DNA from: Saprospiraceae bacterium
GTDB lineage: Bacteria; Bacteroidota; Bacteroidia; Chitinophagales; Saprospiraceae
Assembly (NCBI GenBank): GCA_020629515.1
Contig: JAHDDE010000030.1
Coordinates: 1-43,113 of the forward strand
Direction: 5' to 3'
DNA length: 43,113 nt
Shown one piece after another: positions 8,607 to 16,999 of this stretch. The stretch's first letter is position 1. The number at the start of each line of letters is the position of its first letter. The position numbers and the translations under genes were made by a program. Below the pieces are notes generated by a model. It was not told where the DNA came from, ran no database searches, and saw nothing but the letters and a program-made list of their open reading frames with translations.

Positions 8607-9123
8607 TACAATCTATGATTTAGATAAAAGACACCAAATTGGTTAAGTTCTCTCATTGGTTGTTATAATATACTTCAAAATTTATTCCTTTTTTGAAAAA
8701 TATTCGAGAATAATTATGTCAATAATGGCGAATTCTGCTGATCCTAATCTGAAATCAGCCCATAGATTGTAAAAAATAAACAGCTCTGTAAACCGAAAAT
8801 CGTGTTAGAATTACCAAAAATCGAATATGGCACTCCAAAAATCGAATGACTATGATCAATTATCTTGAAATTAGAACTGAAAATCGAATGTAAATAGCAG
8901 AAAATCTAATCGAATTACCAAAAATCGAAGCGGTTGAACCAAAAATCGAAATTAACTTACCAAACTTAGATATGACGGAAGAATTGAATATGTAATAGTC
9001 TTTATTTGCATCAATCATTAACCAATTGTTGACATCAGAGATCTTATTAATTCAAAGAACTCTATATTCTATTACCCCGTAGGATAAAAAAGAAACGATT
9101 ATAAACTGCCTAAACCGAACTAT
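8607..9123. other. 517-bp gap between divergent receiver genes
   Basis: No convincing full-length gene is present. The middle (8792-8972) is the phased repeat array described separately. A 7-bp inverted repeat (8674-8680 and 8691-8697) lies near the minus-strand receiver but is too AT-rich to call a terminator. TTTATTTGC at 9001-9009 differs by one base from the Bacteroidota -7 consensus TAnnTTTG and could serve the receiver at 9124, though no -33 element accompanies it. The 9010-9123 stretch holds nothing else I recognise. Confidence 0.6.
8792..8972 (+). repeat. Phased 21-bp direct-repeat array
   Basis: A 14-bp motif with consensus ACCAAAAATCGAAT starts at 8792, 8813, 8834, 8876, 8897, 8917 and 8938. 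Steps are 21, 21, 42, 21, 20 and 21 bp. The missing slot at 8855 holds a degraded copy (7 of 14 matches), and 8959 holds another (9 of 14), so the array has nine positions in register. The 6-7 bp between motifs are not conserved. The copies at 8897 (GCAGAAAATCTAAT) and 8792 are divergent. The array lies between two divergent receiver genes. It may be a regulator-binding array, intrinsically curved DNA (A-tracts every two helical turns) or a decayed heptapeptide-coding repeat. It is not a CRISPR array. Confidence 0.9.
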
Positions 9124-9498
9124 ATGGCAAAACGAGTATGGTTAATTGATGACGATAATTTTCAAAATCGTGTTAATAAAAAAACGATAACGAAAGCACT
9201 TCCTGACGTGGAGTTTCATATTTATCAAGAACCTTTAGTGGCTCTTATTGAATTAAAAACTTCGAAGACAGAAATGCCAGACCTATTGTTTTTAGACATG
9301 AATATGCCTGCCATATCTGGCGAAGATTTTCTAAGTCAGTTAGACTTGTATAACATTATTGTCCCAACTATAATACTGTCATCCTCTTTAACTGAAGAAA
9401 TGAGATCAAAATTAAAGCAGTTCAGGAATGTTATAAAATGTATGAATAAGCCTCTAACGACTTCTAAGTTGGCTTTTCTAAAGGCCTGTACTGTTTAA
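9124..9498 (+). CDS. Single-domain response regulator (receiver only)
   Basis: A 124-residue stand-alone receiver: acidic pocket D9-D10-D11, phosphoacceptor D58 (FLDMNMPAISG), the SSS run and K-P in NKPLT. There is no output domain. It resembles the receiver at 6039-6401 over its whole length, suggesting a local duplication. It sits downstream of the 21-bp repeat array, in the same direction. Its last 21 bp overlap the 3' end of the pyruvate carboxylase gene on the other strand, so the two messages are complementary there. Confidence 0.9.
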   Translation: MAKRVWLIDDDNFQNRVNKKTITKALPDVEFHIYQEPLVALIELKTSKTEMPDLLFLDMNMPAISGEDFLSQLDLYNIIVPTIILSSSLTEEMRSKLKQFRNVIKCMNKPLTTSKLAFLKACTV

Positions 9499-12400
9499 TT
9501 CAAGGACAAGGTCATCTTGCTCCACTAAGGTCTTCTCTGTTAAGTATAATTTACTAATTACTCCGTTTCGGTGAGCCGTTATTGTACTTTCCATTTTCAT
9601 CGCTTCTATTATAAATAGGGGGTCATTTTGATTGACTTCTTGACCTTCTTTAACCAATATTTTTGATAGACTACCAGGTAGTGGGGAGCCAATATGGTTT
9701 TCATCAGTCGCCTTAAGATGCTTCTGTATGGATGATTTAATAGATTGATCTAATACGATTATTGATCTTATCGCTCCATTTAACCTAAATATACTTAGTC
9801 GAGTACCTTCTGATCTCGGAGCATTCGTATTTAAGTACTGTACTATGATCGTTTTGCCTTTAGATATTTCAACTTGTATCTCTTCGTTATATTTTAATCC
9901 ATAAAAGAAAGCAATAGATGGTAATTTACTTGTATCACCATATTTCTGTTGATGATCATAGAAGTTTTTATAGACTTTCGGATATAATTTATAACTCAAG
10001 AAGTCTTCATATTTTTTGCTCTCTGGAAATTCCAATTGAAATTGAGAATACTCCATACCAAAGTCGACAGGCGCTAAATGTGAGTTAGGTCGGTTAGTGA
10101 ATGCCTTATCGTTTTTAAGCACCATATCTTGAAACCACTTAGGCCATCCTTCTTGGCGTTGCCCCAGTTCTCCTTTCATTAAGGAGATCATTGAATCTGG
10201 AAATGCTAAGGTTGTGCCAGTACTTTTGATATCCTCTATCGAAAGACCATTGGCAGTCATGAACATGGCCATATCTCCAACTACTTTAGATGACGGAGTC
10301 ACTTTTACTATGCCACCTAATGCATCGTTTACGTCCTTATAGTTCTTTTTAATTTCATCAAATTTATTCTCAAGACCTAAGGATCTTGCTTGAGGTCTTA
10401 GGTTAGAATATTGTCCTCCAGGAATCTCATGTTCATAGACTTCTGCCGTACCTGCTTTCAATTCTGTTTCAAAAGAGTAATAATATTTTCTAACATCTTC
10501 CCAATAATCTGAATATCGATTTAAACTTTGAAGATTAACTTTATTCTCTCTATCATGGCCCGAAAGCATAGCTGCCACACTATTGAGATTTGGTTGGGAT
10601 GTGAGTCCTGATAATGCGCTATTTGCAAGATCAATTACATCTACTCCTGCGTCTATTGCTTTGAGATATGTAGCACTCTGTATGGAGGATGTATCGTGGG
10701 TGTGGAGATGAATAGGAATTTGAATATTCTCTTTAAGTGCAGAGATCAGTATTTCAGCAGCTTGAGGTTTAAGTAATCCTGCCATATCTTTTATAGCTAA
10801 CACGTGGGCTCCTTCATCCTCTACAGCTTTAGCCATATCAATGTAATAGTCGAGATTATATTTATTGTTCTCTTTTTTAAGCACATCGCCAGTATAGCAT
10901 ATACAGACTTCAGCTAAGGCATTAGTTTGTTCTCTTACAGTTTTGATACTGGTTTTCATAGCTTCTAACCAATTCAAAGAATCGAATATCCTAAAGACAT
11001 CGATACCTTTTTCCCATGACTTGACAATGAAGTTTTCAATCAAATTGTCTGGATAGGCTTTATAGCCGACTCCATTGGAACCTCTAAGCAACATCTGTAA
11101 CAAAGTGTTTGGGATTGCTTCTCTTAATTTTTCAAGTCTACTCCAGGGACATTCTTTTAAAAAGCGCATCGAGACATCAAAAGTAGCACCACCCCAAACT
11201 TCCATCGAAAAGAGCTCATGACCATGGTGAGTAGAATAAGATTCTGCAACATTTAATAAATCGTAAGTTCTTACTCTTGTAGCCAAAAGTGATTGATGTG
11301 CATCTCTGAAGGTGGTATCTGTAAAATGTATCTTTTTTTCTCTTTTGAGCCAATTGGAGAATTCTAAGGGGCCCAATTCAGTTAATAGCTGCTTGGTGCC
11401 CGATTTTCTATCTTCGACATTATACGTTGGCGCTTTGGCTTTAACAAATTTTATGTTAGGATCTATTTTCTTAACATCAGGATTGCCATTTACGATAGTC
11501 TCAGCTAAATAGTTAAGTAACTTCGTTCCTCTATCTTTCCATTTTGGTTTGGTATAAGAAAGTTCTGGATTTTCTTTGATGAAATTTACTGTTGTTTTAC
11601 CAGCTTTAAAGTCCTCATTACGCAATAGATTTAGTAAAAATGGGATATTGGATTTGACCCCTCTGATTCGGAATTCTCTTAATGCTCTATGCAATCGTTC
11701 TGCTGCATCTGACATGTTGTTGCCCGAAGCAGTCACTTTGACTAATAAGCTATCAAAAAAAGGAGATATTTTTGCACCAGCATAAGCGTTTCCTGCATCT
11801 AATCTTATACCAAAACCTGATGCACTACGATAAGCGACTAATCTTCCATAATCAGGTTTGAAATTTTCTGATGGATCTTCTGTAGTTAATCTACATTGTA
11901 TTGCCACACCACGATACTGGATATTTTCTTGGCTATATATTCCGATTTTTTCATCGAACAAATTTTCACCAGAGGCAATGAGAATTTGGCTCTTTACTAA
12001 ATCTATACCAGTTATCACCTCGGTAATAGTATGCTCAACCTGTATTCTTGTATTTACTTCGATGAAAAAGATATTTTCTTCAGCATCCACTAAAAATTCT
12101 ACAGTACCTGCATTTTGATACTTAAGGGCACCACATATAGCCAAAGCATAGCTGTATAGTTTTTCTTTAGTACTTGACTTTAAAGTAACCGCAGGGGCAA
12201 CTTCTACAACTTTCTGATGTCTACGCTGGACGCTACAATCTCTTTCATAGAGATGCACCATATTGCCGTATTGATCACCTAATATTTGGACTTCAATATG
12301 TTTTGGATTGTCTATATATTTTTCGACAAATACTTCGGGATTACCAAAAGCAGTTAAGGCTTCTCCTGATGCTTCGTTAAATGCATTTACGATATTATTT

Positions 12401-12933
12401 TTTTCTCTTACGATACGCATCCCTCGACCACCACCACCAGTTGCAGCCTTGACCATGACAGGATATCCTATCTTGTCAGCTTCTTTTTTCAGTTCTTTAT
12501 CAGATTTTATGGCTCCTGGACTTGCCATAACAATGGGTACACCTGCATCTGACGCTACTTTTTTAGCCAATATCTTGTCTCCAAGAGCACGCATCACATC
12601 TCCAGATGGGCCAATCCATATGATGCCTGCTGCGATACATGCATCAGCAAAAGCGTCATTTTCTGATAAAAAACCATATCCTGGATGAATGGCATTAACT
12701 CCATTTTCTTTAGCGATTTTTATAATTGATTTTATATCGAGGTATGGTTTAAGGGGATCATCATTTTCACCTATCTGATAAGCTTCGTCAGCTTTATAAC
12801 GATGTAAGGAATACCTATCTTCATAAGTGTATATAGCTACTGTTCGGATGTTCATTTCAGATGCGGCTCTGAACACTCGTATAGCAATTTCTCCACGATT
12901 GGCAACTAATAATTTAGTTATGGCCTTTTTCAT
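9478..12933 (-). CDS. pyc: Pyruvate carboxylase
   Basis: A full-length 1151-residue biotin enzyme that converts pyruvate, bicarbonate and ATP to oxaloacetate (anaplerosis and gluconeogenesis). Biotin carboxylase spans about residues 1-455 (start KLLVANRGEIAIRVFRAA, Gly-rich ATP loop GGGGRGMR, RRHQKVVEVAP). The carboxyltransferase spans about 530-830 (FTDTTFRDAHQSLLATR, and the AIKDMAGLLKP segment with the metal-binding Lys). A linker/tetramerisation region follows. The C-terminal biotin-carrier domain carries the biotinylated Lys1113 in EAMKMES. All three modules are in one chain, and the length is typical of single-subunit enzymes. The gene is monocistronic by position, with a 336-bp gap upstream. 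The 3' end overlaps a receiver gene by 21 bp. Confidence 0.98.
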   Translation of the reverse strand: MKKAITKLLVANRGEIAIRVFRAASEMNIRTVAIYTYEDRYSLHRYKADEAYQIGENDDPLKPYLDIKSIIKIAKENGVNAIHPGYGFLSENDAFADACIAAGIIWIGPSGDVMRALGDKILAKKVASDAGVPIVMASPGAIKSDKELKKEADKIGYPVMVKAATGGGGRGMRIVREKNNIVNAFNEASGEALTAFGNPEVFVEKYIDNPKHIEVQILGDQYGNMVHLYERDCSVQRRHQKVVEVAPAVTLKSSTKEKLYSYALAICGALKYQNAGTVEFLVDAEENIFFIEVNTRIQVEHTITEVITGIDLVKSQILIASGENLFDEKIGIYSQENIQYRGVAIQCRLTTEDPSENFKPDYGRLVAYRSASGFGIRLDAGNAYAGAKISPFFDSLLVKVTASGNNMSDAAERLHRALREFRIRGVKSNIPFLLNLLRNEDFKAGKTTVNFIKENPELSYTKPKWKDRGTKLLNYLAETIVNGNPDVKKIDPNIKFVKAKAPTYNVEDRKSGTKQLLTELGPLEFSNWLKREKKIHFTDTTFRDAHQSLLATRVRTYDLLNVAESYSTHHGHELFSMEVWGGATFDVSMRFLKECPWSRLEKLREAIPNTLLQMLLRGSNGVGYKAYPDNLIENFIVKSWEKGIDVFRIFDSLNWLEAMKTSIKTVREQTNALAEVCICYTGDVLKKENNKYNLDYYIDMAKAVEDEGAHVLAIKDMAGLLKPQAAEILISALKENIQIPIHLHTHDTSSIQSATYLKAIDAGVDVIDLANSALSGLTSQPNLNSVAAMLSGHDRENKVNLQSLNRYSDYWEDVRKYYYSFETELKAGTAEVYEHEIPGGQYSNLRPQARSLGLENKFDEIKKNYKDVNDALGGIVKVTPSSKVVGDMAMFMTANGLSIEDIKSTGTTLAFPDSMISLMKGELGQRQEGWPKWFQDMVLKNDKAFTNRPNSHLAPVDFGMEYSQFQLEFPESKKYEDFLSYKLYPKVYKNFYDHQQKYGDTSKLPSIAFFYGLKYNEEIQVEISKGKTIIVQYLNTNAPRSEGTRLSIFRLNGAIRSIIVLDQSIKSSIQKHLKATDENHIGSPLPGSLSKILVKEGQEVNQNDPLFIIEAMKMESTITAHRNGVISKLYLTEKTLVEQDDLVLELNSTGL

Positions 12934-13269
12934 TTTTATAGTCTCTTTTTATTTGCTGATAACTCAGTTTTGATTGAAGTTAAATAGTTCAATCGTATTT
13001 AAATATTGAGTCATTTTATATACGAAATAGATATTAAAAGTCATTTTTAAAATACTATTTCAATACAGATGAAAAATACATATAAGAAGAATAATATTCC
13101 AAATAATAATCAATACTAAGTGGTATATGAAATAATAATTTGTTGAGATACTTAATATTCGTTTTGTATTCTGCAACTTGATTGAAAGCTTAAATTAACT
13201 GGAAAGGGTTTGGAGGTAATTGTTTGAAAATATCTCTAATATTGAAGGATTAAAAAAGCATTGCGTGTT
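12934..13269. other. 336-bp AT-rich gap between divergent genes
   Basis: This separates the divergent pyruvate carboxylase and lipoprotein-protease genes and must hold both promoters. I see no RNA gene, coding frame or convincing -33/-7 pair. A 10-bp palindrome TATTTAAATA (about 12996-13005) is no more than expected at this base composition. Confidence 0.5.
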
Positions 13270-14226
13270 ATGAGAATTAAATTGGTGGTGATTCTGACAA
13301 TGTTATATTTATTGGCTTCATCTTGTTCTGAAGATGAGCCAGTATATGATGTTCCATTAACTTTCCAACCTTATGTTGATGCTTTTATCATTGAGGCGGC
13401 TAAACATGGGCAGACTATAGATTTTAGCGATACTGGTCTTTCTATTCAGTTTAGGGATGCGGTTGATCAAGAAACAGGGGGGGTATGTAAAGGGAATCAT
13501 CAAATTGAGATTGAGAAATTTTTCTGGGAGGATTTATCTGAATTTGATAAAGAAGGGCTCATATTTCACGAGTTGGGTCATTGTGAATTGAACCGTAGGC
13601 ACAGAAACGATAAGCTCCCTAACGGCGAATGGGCGAGTCGGATGCGTGGAAGTCCGATCCCAGATGGCGACAATGCTGTGATCAACTATGCTGGATCACG
13701 ATTAGAATATTATCGTGAGGAATTCTTTAATACGGAAATAGCAACTCCAGAATGGGCTAATAGAAGACTGGCTTATGAAGAATCCATGATTGATGAAGTC
13801 AAAGACAATTTTTTTGATGTCGAAGAATTTGATAACGCCTATATTGGTTTAAGCAATTCGAATTTTGAAATAGAAGTAACTCTTAACACGGGGAGCAGTG
13901 AGGGCTTCGTTGGTGTTCAATTCATGGGATCGTCTAATGCCGATAGGATTAGAGTAGCCTATAACAGGGATAAATCTTTTGCGATCGATAGTGGAAATGA
14001 AGTTTGGGGTTTGATGTTTTTCGAGGAGGATTTGGAGTTAATAAGTTCTGGAGACAATATGATCACAATAAGAAGAGTAGGTGATTTTTATTATGTCTTT
14101 TTAAACAGAGAGTTCATTTATTGGTTTGATTATAAAGTGCCATTAAGAGAAAGCGTACAATCACTTAATGCTGGGAGTTTAGGAGTCCCAGTTTATAAAG
14201 AGGTGAAGGTGGTCAGCTTATTATAA
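13270..14226 (+). CDS. Lipoprotein with putative zinc metalloprotease domain
   Basis: About 318 residues from the ATG at 13270. A TTG at 13261 is in frame but would add only three residues before the signal peptide. The N-terminus is a lipoprotein signal ending in ASSC with lipidated C19. HELGH (H100, E101, H104) followed by H111 makes a gluzincin/metzincin-like site, although the third His is seven residues after the second, one more than in metzincins. The C-terminal 120 residues look like a beta-sandwich (LamG-like) domain. Role inferred: envelope-anchored peptidase. The P450 gene follows after 11 bp, so they are probably an operon. A run of seven G at 13477-13483, within codons T-G-G-V, is unusual in this AT-rich gene and could slip. 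Confidence 0.7.
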   Translation: MRIKLVVILTMLYLLASSCSEDEPVYDVPLTFQPYVDAFIIEAAKHGQTIDFSDTGLSIQFRDAVDQETGGVCKGNHQIEIEKFFWEDLSEFDKEGLIFHELGHCELNRRHRNDKLPNGEWASRMRGSPIPDGDNAVINYAGSRLEYYREEFFNTEIATPEWANRRLAYEESMIDEVKDNFFDVEEFDNAYIGLSNSNFEIEVTLNTGSSEGFVGVQFMGSSNADRIRVAYNRDKSFAIDSGNEVWGLMFFEEDLELISSGDNMITIRRVGDFYYVFLNREFIYWFDYKVPLRESVQSLNAGSLGVPVYKEVKVVSLL

Positions 14227-14237
14227 TCAAATTATGC

Positions 14238-15596
14238 ATGTTAGGAGAGTATAAGGTCAATACGGTTCCTTGGATAGAAACTATCAAGGGAGTTTTTCAG
14301 TTTGTCGAAAATCCTATTCCAGTCATCGCTGGGGCTCTAAATGAATATGGGCCGACGTATTACACACGTATAGTCAATGGTAAGAAACTGGTTATGACCG
14401 TGGATCCAGATGTGATTCAGCATGTATTGCAGAAGAATAATAAAAATTACAAAAAGTCTGAAATACAAACTAAATCATTAGGAAAGTATATAGGCAACGG
14501 TCTCCTTACTACTAATGGTGCCTACTGGTTAAAGCAACGGCGACTTATTCAACCTGGATTTCATAAAGCTAAATTAGATGCATTGGTCAAGACTATGCAT
14601 ATAGAATTAAATGATTATATCTCTGATCTAAAAACAAGAATACAAAGCGATAATAAGGTGGAATTGTCAATGGAGATGATGGAGCTTACTCTTAGAATTG
14701 TTTCTAAATCTCTATTCAGCACCGGAATTGATGCTTCACAAATTAAAAACCTTGGAAAGGTATTTACTGAACTGCAAGAATACATTATCAGAGAAGTTAG
14801 ACAGCCATATATGGGTTGGTGGAGGCGCTTAAACGGATCTGCAAGAAAAACCATGAAGTTGGCAGAGGAGGTGAAAGATATATTAAGAGAAATTATTGCT
14901 GAAAGACGAAGGAACCCAAAGGACTCAGATGATTTATTAGATATGTTGCTTAATAGCAAATATGAGGACAATGGGCAAAATATGTCTGACACCCAGATAT
15001 TGGACGAAGCTTTGATCTTATTTACTGCAGGACATGAAACCACAGCTAACGCCTTAACATGGGCCATATATGAGCTATCTCAAAATCCAGAAATGTGCGC
15101 TCTTTTAAGCGAAGAATATGTGAAATGCACAAACGAAGGAGTGAACATGTCTACGTTGATGTCATGCAGTTACAATAGCATGGTGATAAATGAGACACTG
15201 CGTATGTATCCACCGGCTTGGATATTAGATAGAGTAGCTCTAAAGGACGATTTGGTTAAAAACATAAAAATAAGAGAAGGGGACTTAATAGGAATGTATG
15301 TCTACGGTACTCATAGGCATGCTGATATATGGGATAATCCGGATCGTTTTGAACCTAATAGATTCTGCAAGAAAGAGATGGCTAATCTGCATGGTTATGC
15401 ATTTTATCCCTTTGGTGGAGGACCAAGATTATGTATAGGTAATCATTTTGCAATGCTCGAGATGCAAATGGCTTTAGGTGGCTTAATGACCAATTTTAAA
15501 TGGGAGGTTGATACCACACATCATGTTGAACCTCAACCCTTGATTACGCTGAGACCGAAGTATGGTATTAAAATGTCTGCACAAATTTTAGCTTGA
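14238..15596 (+). CDS. Cytochrome P450
   Basis: A 452-residue haem mono-oxygenase. Diagnostic motifs are the I-helix oxygen-binding AGHETT (A264-T269), the K-helix ExxR pair E319/R322 in NETLRMYPP, and the haem loop PFGGGPRLCIG with proximal Cys399. There is no N-terminal membrane anchor, so it is probably soluble; it needs external ferredoxin and reductase, which are not in the window. The substrate cannot be told from sequence. The ATG at 14238 is used; another ATG at 14234 is out of frame. It lies 11 bp after the lipoprotein-protease gene and converges on a histidine kinase gene. Confidence 0.96.
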   Translation: MLGEYKVNTVPWIETIKGVFQFVENPIPVIAGALNEYGPTYYTRIVNGKKLVMTVDPDVIQHVLQKNNKNYKKSEIQTKSLGKYIGNGLLTTNGAYWLKQRRLIQPGFHKAKLDALVKTMHIELNDYISDLKTRIQSDNKVELSMEMMELTLRIVSKSLFSTGIDASQIKNLGKVFTELQEYIIREVRQPYMGWWRRLNGSARKTMKLAEEVKDILREIIAERRRNPKDSDDLLDMLLNSKYEDNGQNMSDTQILDEALILFTAGHETTANALTWAIYELSQNPEMCALLSEEYVKCTNEGVNMSTLMSCSYNSMVINETLRMYPPAWILDRVALKDDLVKNIKIREGDLIGMYVYGTHRHADIWDNPDRFEPNRFCKKEMANLHGYAFYPFGGGPRLCIGNHFAMLEMQMALGGLMTNFKWEVDTTHHVEPQPLITLRPKYGIKMSAQILA

Positions 15597-15616
15597 TTTA
15601 GAAATTCTGAATCAAG
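15592..15616. terminator. Possible hairpin terminator between convergent genes
   Basis: Arms 15592-15600 and 15608-15616 pair over 9 bp with one G-U, and a further G-C pair closes the 5-nt loop. It spans the stop codons of the convergent P450 and kinase genes. There is no strong T-tract, so function is uncertain. Confidence 0.45.
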
Positions 15617-16964
15617 TACATAACTGTACGTGAAATATTGAACCATGTCCTAAATTGGATTCAAACCATATATGACCGTTAATTCTTTCCAAAACCTTCT
15701 TAATATTAAACAAGCCTAATCCAGCTGTAGACTTTGAACTTTTATTCTCCATTGTTTTAAACGGTTCGAAAATGTAAGACTCAAATTTTTCATTAATACC
15801 TTGTCCATTATCCTCTATAGAGAAATAGATTCCTTCAGCATTCTCGTTAACCGATATTTTTATTTCAATTACATCAGAAGTGTTATGGATAATAGAATTA
15901 CTAAAAAGATGTTCAAATACGATTTTTAGAGCCTCAGGCGCATTGTATATTTCTCTACTATTTGAGCTATTGATCAAATGTGTTTGAATATTTTTATTCT
16001 CGAATTTTTCTTTAGTTTCTTTAATGATATTTTCAATAAGTTCAATTAAGTCAAAGGTTTTATTTTGAGTGATTATCGGATTATTTATTGAAGTATATTC
16101 TTTCAGACCTTCAACGATTTTGTCCATGATTTGTACTCCCTTATTTACAAAATCGAAATATTCATATTGAGTCTTACTTATATTATTTCCTAAGCTTCTT
16201 TTGATCAATTTATTGTACGAACTTATAGACCTAATAGGTTCCTTCAAGTCATGAGAGCATATTCTCGAAAACTCATTAAGCTGCTGATTCCTGAGTTGTA
16301 AAGCCTCTAAGGCTTCGGTTTTTTCCGCAAGTGTATAGTTGAGTAATGCTTGATTACTTTCTATTAATTTCATAAAGCGCACTAAGGCTAAGCAGAATAT
16401 ACTTAGTGAGATATTATAAGTTAAAAATGTACTACTTGTAGCTTCCCATTGGAAGTGGAAATAGTTAAATAGTAATAGACTAGCTAAATACGTAATAAAT
16501 TTCCCTTTATCACTTTTGTTTAGCATCGCCCCCATAAATGGAATTAATGTGAGATATACCACTATAGATGTTCTAAAACTTTCAACATAAAGACCTTTAG
16601 TATCAGGACGATTAAGCTCAAATACAAACAGCAAAAGATAAAATGTTATGATTCTAAAGGCTAATTGATGCTTTCCAATATAGCATATGACGAGAGGGAT
16701 AGAGAAAAGGAAACAAAGCACAAGGTTAGGAAAGCACAAATCCCAAAAATCGTAAAATAGAAATCTGTATATGGCCAATAATCCTGTGAGAACGACAAAG
16801 GATACTATTAGCAGGTTTATCACTTTAGATCTCGCCAGATCTATGGGATCATGCTTATCTTTTAGCCCTAATTGTGCTATACTTTTTAACACACTTGTTA
16901 GAGTATTACTCAATGTAAAAGGTGGTTGACTTATGATAATAGACAATCTTTCGCCGTACGTCAC
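15612..16964 (-). CDS. Membrane sensor histidine kinase
   Basis: About 450 residues. Residues 45-200 contain about six hydrophobic helices with very short loops, so the sensor is membrane-embedded. A short coiled coil (about 205-235) leads to HisKA with H238 in SHDLKEPIRSI, and HATPase_c (about 335-450) shows EDNGQGI and a G2 loop (STAGLGLFNIKKVLE). The frame has no ATG before residue 140. The only start upstream of the helices that precedes the whole conserved region is GTG at 16964, with TTG codons shortly after as alternatives. No partner regulator is adjacent. It lies 35 bp downstream of the DUF4407 gene on the same strand, so the two may be co-transcribed. Confidence 0.88.
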   Translation of the reverse strand: MTYGERLSIIISQPPFTLSNTLTSVLKSIAQLGLKDKHDPIDLARSKVINLLIVSFVVLTGLLAIYRFLFYDFWDLCFPNLVLCFLFSIPLVICYIGKHQLAFRIITFYLLLFVFELNRPDTKGLYVESFRTSIVVYLTLIPFMGAMLNKSDKGKFITYLASLLLFNYFHFQWEATSSTFLTYNISLSIFCLALVRFMKLIESNQALLNYTLAEKTEALEALQLRNQQLNEFSRICSHDLKEPIRSISSYNKLIKRSLGNNISKTQYEYFDFVNKGVQIMDKIVEGLKEYTSINNPIITQNKTFDLIELIENIIKETKEKFENKNIQTHLINSSNSREIYNAPEALKIVFEHLFSNSIIHNTSDVIEIKISVNENAEGIYFSIEDNGQGINEKFESYIFEPFKTMENKSSKSTAGLGLFNIKKVLERINGHIWFESNLGHGSIFHVQLCT

Positions 16965-16999
16965 CCAATCTTTACATTAAAAAAAATGTAATACTCTTA

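Noticed and set aside
8674-8697. 7-bp inverted repeat as terminator of the sensor-kinase message
   Set aside because: The stem is almost all A-T and too weak to call.
8792-8972. CRISPR array
   Set aside because: Repeats are 14 bp with 6-7 bp between them, far below CRISPR repeat and spacer sizes, and no cas gene is present.
12934-13269. Short coding frames or an RNA gene in the 336-bp gap
   Set aside because: Only AT-rich sequence with frequent stops and no tRNA-like or structured-RNA pattern.
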